Positions 25,868-34,817 of a stretch of 64,000 nt of DNA are shown one piece after another. The stretch is from assembly GCF_000286835.2 (NCBI RefSeq), contig NZ_AJYD02000038.1, positions 2,015,004-2,079,003 on the forward strand, written 5' to 3'. The stretch comes from Enterovibrio norvegicus FF-33 (lineage in GTDB: Bacteria > Pseudomonadota > Gammaproteobacteria > Enterobacterales > Vibrionaceae). Every line of letters begins with the position of its first letter. The first letter of the stretch is position 1. The notes under the pieces were generated by a model. It made no database searches. It had not been told where the DNA came from and saw only the letters and a program-made list of their open reading frames with translations. Made by a program: the position numbers and the translations under genes.

Positions 25868-27409
25868 ATGGTGTCGGTTGTGAATGTCCAATGTCGTCCC
25901 GCTACGCTCAAAAAGGTCAGCTCTGCCAGAAAAGAAATTGGTGAAACACTGAAAAAGCGTGGGGTTGGTGATCATCTTTCCAACAAAATTCAGCTGTGTT
26001 TTGCAGAAGCTGCGGCCAATTTGGTGAATCATGCCAGTCCACAGCCCACGTTCATTGATGTGGCATTGGAGTGCCAAAACGAGTCTTGGTTATTGCACCT
26101 TTCCGATGATGGTCAAAGTTGGAACCCAACGCTGCCAAACAGAGTGCAAACCTTAGATACGTTTGAGGAAAAAGAGGGAGGTAGGGGATTAGCGCTGATA
26201 CAAAGCCTGACGGATGATATGGAATACACCAAACGTACAACGTTTGGTACCAACCGTTTAACGCTGAAATGGACTATCCAACAGATCACGACCAAGCCGA
26301 CCGTACTCATTGTCGAAGACGATGACAGTCAACGCCGCTTATACAGTGCTTACCTTTCTGAACACTATCGAATTTTTGAGGCGGAAAACGGCGAGAAAGC
26401 GCTCGCGTTTTTATTGCATCACCCCGTTGACCTCGTGATCTCGGATATTCGCATGCCAGGCATGGACGGATTAAGCCTCAAAAAAGCACTCCATGAACAT
26501 ACCAACACCCTGCTCACACCCTTTATCTTTTTAACGTTTTCCGACAACCCAGAAACACGAAACAATGCGCTGGGATTAGGCATTGATGACTACATGGTCA
26601 AACCCGTGGCCAAAACGTCGCTCATGCAAAGTGTGCAACGGGTACTGAATCGATCCGACCAAATCTATCGCCAATTAACGAACAAAATTAATCAGCGAAT
26701 CACGAACGCGCTCACTCCTTCTTTACCTCGGTCGTCACACGGTTGGGAGTTGGCAGTTGCGAGTAGAAACACAGGAATAGGTGGCGGCGATCTGGTGCTA
26801 TACCGCGACACCCCCGATTTTCTCATGCTCAACGTTGCCGATGTCATGGGTCATGACGTGGCGGCTAAGTTTTTCTCATACGCCTACGGCGGCTACCTTC
26901 GCGGCCTAATGTATCAGGTCGAAAAGGAAGATGACCCTTGCGCAACATTGCTTAATCGCCTTTCAGACTGCGCCCTTGAAGATAACTTATTGTCACAGGT
27001 TATCCTCACCTGCAGCTCAATCGCTTTGTTCAATAATGGCCATATGCAAATTGCCAGCGCCGGCCACCCTGCTCCCATCAAAGTCTCGGCCAACGACGTA
27101 CAAACCTTAGACATAGGCGGCATTCTGCCCGGCGTATTGTATGGCGCAGAATACGAGGTGCTGTCATTAGACGTCAAAGAGGGAGAGCGAATCGCCATTT
27201 ATACTGATGGGCTTTTTGAAGCCGCCGAAGACAACGCTGCGCGTCAAAAACTCACCGATAAAGTGATGGAGGCCCTGCAACAAACACTGGCGTTACCCCT
27301 CCATGAAGCAACTGAGGCGGTCATGCAATCCTTTGAACATTACGGCGAGCGACACAAAGACGATGCGACGCTGATTTTGCTCCAAATCGCGCCGCAGGAA
27401 AAAATATAA
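25868..27409 (+). CDS. sypE: SypE, RsbW-like kinase / receiver / PP2C phosphatase protein
   Basis: A 513-residue soluble protein with three domains: an HATPase_c of anti-sigma kinase type (about 1-135, with CFAEAAANLVNHA and EKEGGRGLALIQ), a receiver domain (about 142-262, Asp near 192 in VISDIRMPGMDG, KPVAK lysine), and a PP2C/SpoIIE-type phosphatase (about 285-510, DVMGHDVAA, SAGHPAPIKV, YTDGLFEA, HKDDATLILL). This matches A. fischeri SypE, which phosphorylates and dephosphorylates SypA depending on its receiver. Starts two bases after the sypD stop. Confidence 0.92.
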   Translation: MVSVVNVQCRPATLKKVSSARKEIGETLKKRGVGDHLSNKIQLCFAEAAANLVNHASPQPTFIDVALECQNESWLLHLSDDGQSWNPTLPNRVQTLDTFEEKEGGRGLALIQSLTDDMEYTKRTTFGTNRLTLKWTIQQITTKPTVLIVEDDDSQRRLYSAYLSEHYRIFEAENGEKALAFLLHHPVDLVISDIRMPGMDGLSLKKALHEHTNTLLTPFIFLTFSDNPETRNNALGLGIDDYMVKPVAKTSLMQSVQRVLNRSDQIYRQLTNKINQRITNALTPSLPRSSHGWELAVASRNTGIGGGDLVLYRDTPDFLMLNVADVMGHDVAAKFFSYAYGGYLRGLMYQVEKEDDPCATLLNRLSDCALEDNLLSQVILTCSSIALFNNGHMQIASAGHPAPIKVSANDVQTLDIGGILPGVLYGAEYEVLSLDVKEGERIAIYTDGLFEAAEDNAARQKLTDKVMEALQQTLALPLHEATEAVMQSFEHYGERHKDDATLILLQIAPQEKI

Positions 27410-27452
27410 GCGCTCAAACTGGTCTAAACTCAAAAGCGCAGACATCTTCAAA

Positions 27453-27480
27453 TTGACACTTAAGTATCAATAATTAAACT
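27453..27480 (+). promoter_or_regulatory. possible sigma-70 promoter before sypF
   Basis: TTGACA at 27453, a 16-base spacer and TAAACT at 27475. The spacing is acceptable and the -10 box has four of six matches. It would allow sypF and sypG expression independent of the sigma-54 promoter. Confidence 0.4.
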
Positions 27481-27497
27481 GCAAGTAAGGGGGCGCT

Positions 27498-30400
27498 CTG
27501 AATATCAACCTTAAAACTGTGTTTGTCACCGTTTGCGCGTTCACTTTTGTTCTCATGGCGCTGATTGTCATGTCTTTTAATCGTCATATCGAAACCAACG
27601 CTGACGTTCCCGACAATCATATTCAGCAGATCGCTAACATTACGGCAGCTGCAGCACACGATTACATCAAAAATGAAGATCTGGTGGGGCTAAAAGCCTT
27701 CACAAATCGTGTGATCGCAGAAGAAAGCTTCACTTTTCTCAGCGTTGAACAATACGGCAATGTCATTGCGTACAGTCAATTAAATAAGGACGCATCTGGC
27801 GAACTAGCCACGAGGAGCGCTCCAATTGGCGATGTCAGTAACCCAAAAGGTTGGGTAGTGATTGGGTTCTATGATCATTCCCCCACGCCAGTCGCCTTAT
27901 TCTCTGAACATTTGCTTATTTGGGGAACGCTTGGCGTCGGTCTTCTCTCCATTATTTTGATCCACATGATGATGGTTGCGGTTACTCGCCCACTTCGGCA
28001 ATTGCACGATGTCAGTGACACGTCAGATTCCCCTTCTCACTTTCAGTTTTTCTATCAAGATGATGTCAGCGAAACAGTGAGTATGGTCAACGCAATGCGC
28101 GAGAAGCTGGACAACAGCTATAACGCATTACACGCTTCGCTTAAAAATCAAAAATACTCCTACAGTGAAGCACGTCAGATAGAAGAGAAAAACGAAGCCA
28201 TTTATAACGCGTCACACGATGCGATTATTGTGGCGAACGACAACGATATTATCATTGAGTTTAGCCCCGTAGCAGAGCAGATATTTGGCTGGGAACGCCA
28301 CGAAGTGGTAGGTAAAGCCATGGCGGATACCATCGTCCCAAAAACCATGCGCGAAGCACACATTAAGGGAATGCGTCATTTCCTTTCTACGGGAGAAGGT
28401 CCCGTTCTCAATCAACGTATTGAGTTGTCGGCCATAAGACGAAGTGGGCGAGAATTTCCCATCGAAATTTCCATCTCGCCCGCCAAGACTGAGCAAGGGC
28501 ATATTTTCGTCTCCTACATTCGCGATATCACACAACAACTTAAAGATCAGACTGAACTGAAAATTGCCGCCCATGCCTTTGAATCCTCAGAAGCCATGTT
28601 TATCTCCGACAGTAAAGGGCACATCATTCGCACCAACCCTGCGTTTACCAAGATAACGGGTTTCTCAGGGACAGAAGTCAAAGGTGAAAAACCGCGATCA
28701 CTAACCGCCAACCCTCACGATGCAGCATTTCATAAAGGAATATGGCGAACACTATTGGCAAACGACAGCTGGCAAGGTGAGATTACGTTTCTTCACAAAG
28801 AAGGACGTGTCATTCCGGTCCGTATGAGTATCACGGCAGTCAAAGATGAAAACGAACAGTTAACCCACTACGTGGCACATTTCTTTGACTTGACTGAACA
28901 AAAAAACACGGAGCAGATTCTCTTAGAGGCACAAAAGGCGGCTGAAAATGCCAACCGTGCCAAGAGTCAATTCCTTGCCGCCATGAGCCATGAAATTCGC
29001 ACCCCCATGAACGGTGTGCTTGGCGTTCTCGGTTTATTAAAAGAAACGCCCCTCACTGATCAACAACAGAAACTGGTGCTAACTGCGCGTGAATCTGGCG
29101 AACTCCTCTTAGCCATCATTAATGACATCCTCGATTTTTCTAAAATGGAAGCAGGTAAACTAACGCTTGAGAAAAACCCGTTTGATGTCTTTGATTTGTT
29201 TCATCAAACTATTGACATCATGCGCCCTCAAGCGGAGAAAAAGAACCTACGACTCACGGCTAAAATCTCTGACTCAGCACCGCAATACCTCATTGGTGAT
29301 GGTGACAGGATCCGACAGGTTTTACTTAATCTGTTGTCCAACGCCGTTAAATATACCAAGCGCGGCACAGTCACAGTGTCGCTGACATGTAATCATCAAA
29401 GTTCCACCTATAGTCAGATACAAATCGACGTGGTGGATACTGGCATCGGCATCGATAGCAGCCACCTCCCAACACTGTTCAACGAATTTACCATGGCCGA
29501 AGGTAACTATGATCGCGGGCATGAAGGCAGTGGATTGGGCCTAGCGATTTGCAAACAAATCGTCAATCTAATGGGAGGGGAATTGTCGGTTGTCACCGAA
29601 GTCGGCAAGGGTTCCGTCTTTAGTTTTGCATTGAATTTGGACCTGGCGCTACAAGATGATTGTGTTGTCACCACACCAGAACCTCTTCCCATCAATGCGT
29701 CGATTGCAAAAGATATCCGTATATTGATGGCGGAAGACAACCCTGCCAATCAGATCGTGCTGAGAACCATGCTGGAATTTTCGGGACTATCCGCCGACAT
29801 CGTGAGCAATGGACTAGAGGCTATCGAAGCCGTTTCCAGTATTCCTTATGACATTGTATTAATGGATATTTCAATGCCAGAAATGGACGGAATGGAAGCA
29901 ACCCGTCGTATTCGTGCCCTCGATTCTGAGGCCAAGAATGTGGTGATAATTGCACTGACTGCGCATGCTATCCGAGGGGACAAAGAGCACTTTCTCGATG
30001 TGGGCATGGATGATTTCGTTTCAAAGCCGTTTACACGACAAGCCATTCTAGATTGTCTCGCACGCTGGCAACCCAAAACGGTAGCTCTGAGTCAGAACGA
30101 CATGGTCATTGCGCCTGAACAAGATGAACCAAACACTGCACTTGCACCCGCAACCAGCCAAGAAATGGTGAATGAAGGTACTTTAAACCAATTGGTGCAG
30201 GACACATCAGCAGACGTGGTGCCAAATCTGATCGCTTTTTACATCACAGATGCAAAAAAACGCATCGATAAGATCGCGGACGCAGCCGCTAAAAATGACT
30301 ATTACGCCTTGGAATTTGAGGCGCACACCTTAGGCAGCAGCGCCGCGTCTCATGGCAACAGTTTACTGTGCAGCCTTTGTCGTGAACTAGAACAAAAATG

Positions 30401-30530
30401 CATGAATCAAGACTATGAACAAGCCTTAGACATCGCTTCGTCGTTAGGAAAAGAAGCGCCAGCATCGTTAAGTGCATTAGAAGAAAGAATGCTTCTCGGC
30501 TTTACCGAGCAAAGCAACACAAAGAAATAA
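27498..30530 (+). CDS. sypF: SypF, hybrid sensor kinase with two PAS domains and C-terminal HPt
   Basis: About 1010 residues from a probable CTG start at 27498, which has the site AAGGGGG seven bases upstream; the next in-frame start, GTG 27519, has no such site, and a stop at 27486 bars anything earlier. Two membrane helices (about 7-25 and 140-160) flank a short periplasmic part. Two PAS domains (about 230-350 and 355-470) precede HisKA (AMSHEIRTPMNG, His near 497), HATPase_c, a receiver near 740-860 (LMDISMPEMDG) and an HPt domain near 905-995 (AHTLGSSAA). In A. fischeri SypF controls SypG and SypE and its HPt relays RscS phosphate. Positions are approximate. Confidence 0.88.
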   Translation: MNINLKTVFVTVCAFTFVLMALIVMSFNRHIETNADVPDNHIQQIANITAAAAHDYIKNEDLVGLKAFTNRVIAEESFTFLSVEQYGNVIAYSQLNKDASGELATRSAPIGDVSNPKGWVVIGFYDHSPTPVALFSEHLLIWGTLGVGLLSIILIHMMMVAVTRPLRQLHDVSDTSDSPSHFQFFYQDDVSETVSMVNAMREKLDNSYNALHASLKNQKYSYSEARQIEEKNEAIYNASHDAIIVANDNDIIIEFSPVAEQIFGWERHEVVGKAMADTIVPKTMREAHIKGMRHFLSTGEGPVLNQRIELSAIRRSGREFPIEISISPAKTEQGHIFVSYIRDITQQLKDQTELKIAAHAFESSEAMFISDSKGHIIRTNPAFTKITGFSGTEVKGEKPRSLTANPHDAAFHKGIWRTLLANDSWQGEITFLHKEGRVIPVRMSITAVKDENEQLTHYVAHFFDLTEQKNTEQILLEAQKAAENANRAKSQFLAAMSHEIRTPMNGVLGVLGLLKETPLTDQQQKLVLTARESGELLLAIINDILDFSKMEAGKLTLEKNPFDVFDLFHQTIDIMRPQAEKKNLRLTAKISDSAPQYLIGDGDRIRQVLLNLLSNAVKYTKRGTVTVSLTCNHQSSTYSQIQIDVVDTGIGIDSSHLPTLFNEFTMAEGNYDRGHEGSGLGLAICKQIVNLMGGELSVVTEVGKGSVFSFALNLDLALQDDCVVTTPEPLPINASIAKDIRILMAEDNPANQIVLRTMLEFSGLSADIVSNGLEAIEAVSSIPYDIVLMDISMPEMDGMEATRRIRALDSEAKNVVIIALTAHAIRGDKEHFLDVGMDDFVSKPFTRQAILDCLARWQPKTVALSQNDMVIAPEQDEPNTALAPATSQEMVNEGTLNQLVQDTSADVVPNLIAFYITDAKKRIDKIADAAAKNDYYALEFEAHTLGSSAASHGNSLLCSLCRELEQKCMNQDYEQALDIASSLGKEAPASLSALEERMLLGFTEQSNTKK

Positions 30531-30648
30531 ACCGTAGACAGAACAAGTCTGTCTTACGCTGAATATAAATAACTATCATAACGTTACGTCTCCTTTACCT
30601 TACGATGGCATGACGTAGGCAGACAGTAAAAAAAGGGATTCTTTTCAC

Positions 30649-32082
30649 ATGAAGTCAACGTATCGCGTGCTTATCATTGAGGATTCGGAGCCTCTTTCGA
30701 ACCTTTATATGCAGTACCTTGCCAACGAGCCCATTGAGCTTACTTGCCTTGGAACTGGCCAAGCTGCACTTGATCACCTTCAGGTTTCGACACCTCATTT
30801 GATTTTGCTGGATCTCAAACTGCCGGACATGTCCGGCGAGAAAATCCTCCAGTGGATCAACGAGCAGGCAATTCCATGCGCGGTTATCGTGGTGACCAGC
30901 CATGGCTCTGTCAATACCGCCGTAGATTTAATGCGCCAAGGCGCGGTGGATTTTCTCGAAAAGCCCGTCAGTGCTGAGCGTCTGAAAACCACGATTAGAA
31001 ATCAGCTCGAACGCACGCGACTTCAAGGGTTGGTTGAAGACATCCAAAGCAACTTCGAACGCAATACCTATCAAGGATTCATTGGTTCCAGCCTGCCGAT
31101 GCAAAATGTGTATCGCATTATTGATGCTGCAGCCCCCAGCAAAGCGACTGTATTTATTACAGGAGAAAGCGGCACAGGCAAAGAAGTCTGTGCGGAAGCC
31201 ATTCACCACCAAAGCCCTCGAACCAACGCGCCTTTCATTGCACTCAACTGTGGTGCGATCCCCCACGATTTGATGGAAAGCGAAATTTTCGGTCATATAA
31301 AAGGGGCATTCACGGGTGCCAGTAATGACCGTAAAGGGGCCGCTTCTCAAGCTGAAGGCGGCACACTGTTTCTTGACGAAATCTGCGAAATGGATTTAGA
31401 ACTGCAAAAGAAACTCCTGCGTTTCATTCAAACCGGACGCTTCCAAAAAGTGGGGGCAAGCAAAGAGGAAAGCGCCGATATTCGCTTTTTGTGCGCCACC
31501 AACAGAGATCCACTTCAAGAAGTGTCAGCAGGGCGTTTTCGTGAAGACCTTTATTACCGATTGCACGTTGTACCTTTAGCCATGCCGCCTTTGCGAGAAC
31601 GTGGTGATGACATTTTGTCGATTGCGACGAGCTTTTTGGTGACCTATGCCCAAGAGGAAGGGAAGAAATTCTCGCGCTTTACGCCCGAAGCAGAAGTGGT
31701 ATTGCGCCACTACCCATGGCCGGGTAACGTGCGTCAGCTTCAAAACGTGATTCGTAACGTGGTGGTATTGCATGATGGCGATGCGGTCAGCATCAAACAA
31801 CTTCCGCCACCATTGAATGAAACCTTAAGCGATCAGGAAATCAAATCGCTGGCACATTTGGCGATACCCGAGCCCGTAAACCATGCCAACGCAATAGACA
31901 ATCAAATCTCATCACCCGATGCAGAGGACGGTATACGTCCACTCTGTGATTTAGAGCGCGAAGCCATTCAAAAAGCCATCGCCCATTGTGGTGGCAATGT
32001 GCTCAAAGCGGCCGTGTTGCTACAAATCAGCCCCTCGACGCTGTATCGTAAGAAGCAAGCGTGGGAAACCGATGAAGCCTGA
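30649..32082 (+). CDS. sypG: SypG, sigma-54-dependent response regulator
   Basis: A 477-residue NtrC-family activator. Receiver domain residues 5-120 with Asp55 in LILLDLKLPDMSG; AAA+ domain about 145-380 with Walker A GESGTGKE (172-179) and the sigma-54 contact loop GAFTGA (219-224); Fis-type helix-turn-helix at the C-terminus (GGNVLKAAVLLQISPSTLYR). It is expected to activate all the -24/-12 promoters of the cluster after phosphorylation by SypF. Start ATG 30649; the ribosome-binding site AAGGGA is somewhat far at about 14 bases. A terminator follows directly. Confidence 0.93.
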   Translation: MKSTYRVLIIEDSEPLSNLYMQYLANEPIELTCLGTGQAALDHLQVSTPHLILLDLKLPDMSGEKILQWINEQAIPCAVIVVTSHGSVNTAVDLMRQGAVDFLEKPVSAERLKTTIRNQLERTRLQGLVEDIQSNFERNTYQGFIGSSLPMQNVYRIIDAAAPSKATVFITGESGTGKEVCAEAIHHQSPRTNAPFIALNCGAIPHDLMESEIFGHIKGAFTGASNDRKGAASQAEGGTLFLDEICEMDLELQKKLLRFIQTGRFQKVGASKEESADIRFLCATNRDPLQEVSAGRFREDLYYRLHVVPLAMPPLRERGDDILSIATSFLVTYAQEEGKKFSRFTPEAEVVLRHYPWPGNVRQLQNVIRNVVVLHDGDAVSIKQLPPPLNETLSDQEIKSLAHLAIPEPVNHANAIDNQISSPDAEDGIRPLCDLEREAIQKAIAHCGGNVLKAAVLLQISPSTLYRKKQAWETDEA

Positions 32083-32136
32083 GTGACAATTTCAAAATAG
32101 CATCTAAGCGGCTAAACGCACCACACAGAAAAGTAG

Positions 32137-32166
32137 AAAACGCCGCTTCGTCGCGGCGTTTTTTTA
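32137..32166 (+). terminator. intrinsic terminator of the sypA-G run
   Basis: AACGCCGC, a six-base loop, GCGGCGTT and a T run to 32166. In A. fischeri sypH follows sypG in the same operon; here this terminator and a divergent gene separate them. Confidence 0.92.
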
Positions 32167-32244
32167 TGTTTATGGTCGGTTAAGTCTGGGGAAATATAGC
32201 GGGATGATTACCTTGTCGGGGTATTCCCTTAAACACGGCACTGA

Positions 32245-33189
32245 TTAGCCAACCGACCGCTGAGTATGATTGCCATTGGCCAGATAACTCAGGAGTTCAC
32301 GCAGTCCCTGTGTGACAGAGGTTTGAGCAACCACTGTCAATTCTTTCGCCCCTCTTGCCGGGCTACCGATGGACGTACGGATATCACCCCGACGCGCTGG
32401 GACGTATTCCATATCAACGGTCGTGCCTGTTAGTGACATCAATATTGTGGCCAATTGATTGACCGACAGGGCGTCCCCTCGGCATACATTAAACACTTCA
32501 GGTGTTACAGACACTTCTTTCATGGCTGCGCGTAAGAAACGCACGACGTCTGCCACATAGATAAAGTCACGAGTTTGCTCTCCGTCACCAAAAATGGTGA
32601 GTGGCTCTGCATCCATCACTTTGTCAGCGAAAATCGAGATCACACCAGAATAGGGCGATTTTGGATCTTGGCGAGGTCCAAATACGTTAAAGAATCGCAA
32701 CCCCGTTGTTGGCACACCATGTACCATCGACGCAACACGCGCATGTAATTCAGACCCTAACTTATCGGCGCCATAGGCGGTCAATGGGCGAAGCACTGCT
32801 CGCTCTGACAAAGGCATGTCCGCATTATCACCATAAACAGCCGCCGAAGACGCATACACGACTGGCGTTTTGACCGCCCTTGCCGCCTCAAACACGCGAA
32901 TACTGCCCGTTAGATTCACTTCGTGCGTTTCGACCCACTGCTGATTAGAACGTTCGACAGAGGCAATCGCCGCTAAATGAAAACAACCATCCATTTCCTT
33001 CATTGCGTCTTCAAGGACACCCGACTGACAAATGTCTGCCACGCGGAGTTCACAGTGACGAGGCACGTTCCCGCGTGACCCCGTCGAAAGATCATCGATC
33101 ACTCGAACATGATGACCGTCAGCCAGCAACGACTCGACTAAATGTGAACCGATGAAGCCACAGCCTCCAGTAACTAAATAACTTGCCAT
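32245..33189 (-). CDS. NAD-dependent epimerase/dehydratase (GalE/WbpP-like)
   Basis: A 314-residue extended short-chain dehydrogenase. NAD-binding TGGCGFIGSHLVE is at the N-terminus, and the catalytic Ser/Tyr/Lys set is in SSAAVYGD and YGADK. The LRFFNVFGPRQDP and GDGEQTRDFIYVADV segments are typical of UDP-glucose/UDP-N-acetylglucosamine 4-epimerases. It would supply a nucleotide sugar for the polysaccharide. It is transcribed against the rest of the cluster, from its own sigma-54-like promoter at 33230-33245. It is not part of the classical syp gene set, so it is a local addition. Confidence 0.87.
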   Translation of the reverse strand: MASYLVTGGCGFIGSHLVESLLADGHHVRVIDDLSTGSRGNVPRHCELRVADICQSGVLEDAMKEMDGCFHLAAIASVERSNQQWVETHEVNLTGSIRVFEAARAVKTPVVYASSAAVYGDNADMPLSERAVLRPLTAYGADKLGSELHARVASMVHGVPTTGLRFFNVFGPRQDPKSPYSGVISIFADKVMDAEPLTIFGDGEQTRDFIYVADVVRFLRAAMKEVSVTPEVFNVCRGDALSVNQLATILMSLTGTTVDMEYVPARRGDIRTSIGSPARGAKELTVVAQTSVTQGLRELLSYLANGNHTQRSVG

Positions 33190-33229
33190 GCTCGCCTCTG
33201 TGCTTTTATGAGAAATCTGTCAGGAGCAA

Positions 33230-33245
33230 TGCAAAGGCTTTGCCA
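33230..33245 (-). promoter_or_regulatory. sigma-54 promoter of the divergent epimerase gene
   Basis: On the minus strand TGGCAA-N5-TTGCA, with GG and GC ten bases apart, about 40 bases before the epimerase start. It faces away from the promoter at 33557. Confidence 0.7.
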
Positions 33246-33556
33246 AGTTTCTTGTTTGCCATTGCACACAGTGCCACGTTCACCACTGGCCATGAAGTAT
33301 TGATCCCAAGGAAAATAAGGGCTTTATCTCTTTCAGCCGAGTACTGTTCCGAAGCAAATTAGCGATTTTCTTTAGGTAATAGACCCCGCGATTTTTCTAT
33401 TTATTCACTTTTTCTCCCAACCCCGTCCTTTCTTTCGTCAATTTGACATGCGGTTTGACCAATCGCTGATTAGCGATTGTCATTTTGATTACTCAAGATG
33501 CCCTATTTAGACCAAAAAATCCTTAATATTAAAATTGAATCAATGAGTTAACGCAT
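33246..33556. promoter_or_regulatory. shared control region between divergent sigma-54 promoters
   Basis: About 310 bases with no gene. It holds two candidate SypG dyads, TCGTCA-ATT-TGACAT at 33435-33449 and TTGTCA-TTT-TGATTA at 33477-33491. A separate inverted repeat, CAATCGCT-GATT-AGCGATTG, lies at 33460-33479. The second dyad is 66 bases before the -24 element at 33557; the nearest dyad to the epimerase promoter is 190 bases away, still within enhancer range. Confidence 0.55.
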
Positions 33557-33572
33557 TGGCACTATCTTTGCT
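33557..33572 (+). promoter_or_regulatory. sigma-54 promoter of the SypH-like glycosyltransferase
   Basis: TGGCAC-N5-TTGCT, a perfect consensus match, 44 bases before the start codon at 33616. Confidence 0.88.
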
Positions 33573-33615
33573 GTAGCTGTGCGTAGGACTATTTATCTAG
33601 GATGAAGGTGACAGC

Positions 33616-34632
33616 ATGACAACGAACAAAAAGAAAATCTGGCTAGTGTTGGACAGCCGAGGGTTTGGCGGCATTGAATCTCATGTCGAACAACTGGCGC
33701 TGGGACTGAGTAATGCCCGAACCGATGTCACTGTTGTATTTCTCAATAGCTATGGTGAACATCCCGTTCACAAGCGCCTGCTTTATTGCGGTTTACACTG
33801 CGACGTTCTTGACGGTCGCTTCATGTCTTTATGGCAAGCCATTCGCAAAGGTAAACCTGACGTCATTCATACCCATGGTTACAAAGCCGGCATTCTCGTT
33901 CGTCCTATCACTAAAATATTGGGGATCACCTGTGCCAGTACTTTCCACAGTGGCGAAGTCAAAGAAGGGAAAATCAAACTTTATGACTGGTTCGATCGCC
34001 ATACCGCCTTTCTCGCGAATCAAGTTTATGCCGTGAGCACACCCGTGCTGGAATCTTTGCCTTGCGCTGCCAAGCTTGCCAATAACTTCGTGAACACGCA
34101 CAACACACCGCCATCAGATGGCGATCAAATCGCGTTTGTGGGGCGCTTGAGTAAGGAGAAAGCACCTGAACGTTTTGTGCATCTCGCGAAACGATTTCCT
34201 CATCTTGATTTCCATATCTATGGTGATGGGCCAATGCGCAAACAGCTAGAAAGGATAGCTCCACAAAACGTCACATTCCATGGTGCGCAAAGTGATATGC
34301 GCAAAGTCTGGATTCACATTGGTCTGCTTGTGATCCCTTCTCGAGCGGAGGGGCTGCCTATGTCGGCTTTAGAAGCCATGGCTCGAGGGATCCCCGTCGC
34401 AGCCTTTAATGTAGGTGCGTTAGATAAGCTTATTCAACATGACCAAAATGGTTGGTTAATCAAGCAAGGGGATTTTGAAAGCCTGGTCAATGTCATTCAT
34501 ATGTGGCGCAACAGTGATGCGGTTCAACGTGCGCAATGGCGCATGCGAGCCATTAAAACCATCGAACAACGTTATTCCGCCGAGGCCGTGGTTCCGCAGT
34601 TGCTCCAAGCTTATACCGCCGTGGCAAAGTAA
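33616..34632 (+). CDS. GT4-family glycosyltransferase (SypH-like by position)
   Basis: A 338-residue GT-B glycosyltransferase. An N-terminal acceptor-side domain (GFGGIESHVEQLALGL, then HTHGYKAGILV) is followed by a GT4 donor domain (FVGRLSKEKAPERFVHLA, then EGLPMSALE, the E-x7-E motif). It transfers an activated sugar onto the lipid-linked repeat at the inner membrane. It lies where sypH would be after sypG, but now has its own promoter. Start ATG 33616 with GAAGGTG upstream. Sugar and linkage unknown. Confidence 0.87.
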   Translation: MTTNKKKIWLVLDSRGFGGIESHVEQLALGLSNARTDVTVVFLNSYGEHPVHKRLLYCGLHCDVLDGRFMSLWQAIRKGKPDVIHTHGYKAGILVRPITKILGITCASTFHSGEVKEGKIKLYDWFDRHTAFLANQVYAVSTPVLESLPCAAKLANNFVNTHNTPPSDGDQIAFVGRLSKEKAPERFVHLAKRFPHLDFHIYGDGPMRKQLERIAPQNVTFHGAQSDMRKVWIHIGLLVIPSRAEGLPMSALEAMARGIPVAAFNVGALDKLIQHDQNGWLIKQGDFESLVNVIHMWRNSDAVQRAQWRMRAIKTIEQRYSAEAVVPQLLQAYTAVAK

Positions 34633-34644
34633 TCTCACCAGTGA

Positions 34645-34659
34645 TTCTCAAAATGACAA
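34645..34659. promoter_or_regulatory. candidate SypG enhancer site upstream of sypI
   Basis: TTCTCA-AAA-TGACAA, the best match to the dyad consensus, 73 bases before the -24 element at 34732. Confidence 0.65.
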
Positions 34660-34731
34660 AAAGCCAGTCAACCGCGGTGCAATGCATCGCGGTTTTCTTT
34701 TAAATCCCAGTAAATCAGTCGGATAGGAACA

Positions 34732-34747
34732 TGGCTCAATCATTGCA
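34732..34747 (+). promoter_or_regulatory. sigma-54 promoter of sypIJK
   Basis: TGGCTC-N5-TTGCA with GG and GC ten bases apart, 71 bases before the sypI start. A promoter of the same class is described before sypI in A. fischeri. Confidence 0.82.
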
Positions 34748-34817
34748 ATGTTTTAAGTCAATACTCTTACGATTCCCGTAAGTCACGAATTGATATTAAC
34801 AACCTGGAGGAAGGAAA

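Noticed and set aside
30606-30621. A further sigma-54-like site before sypG (GG-N10-GC spacing)
   Set aside because: The -12 part reads AGGCA, two mismatches to TTGCA, and no dyad lies at the usual distance; sypG is more simply read from upstream.
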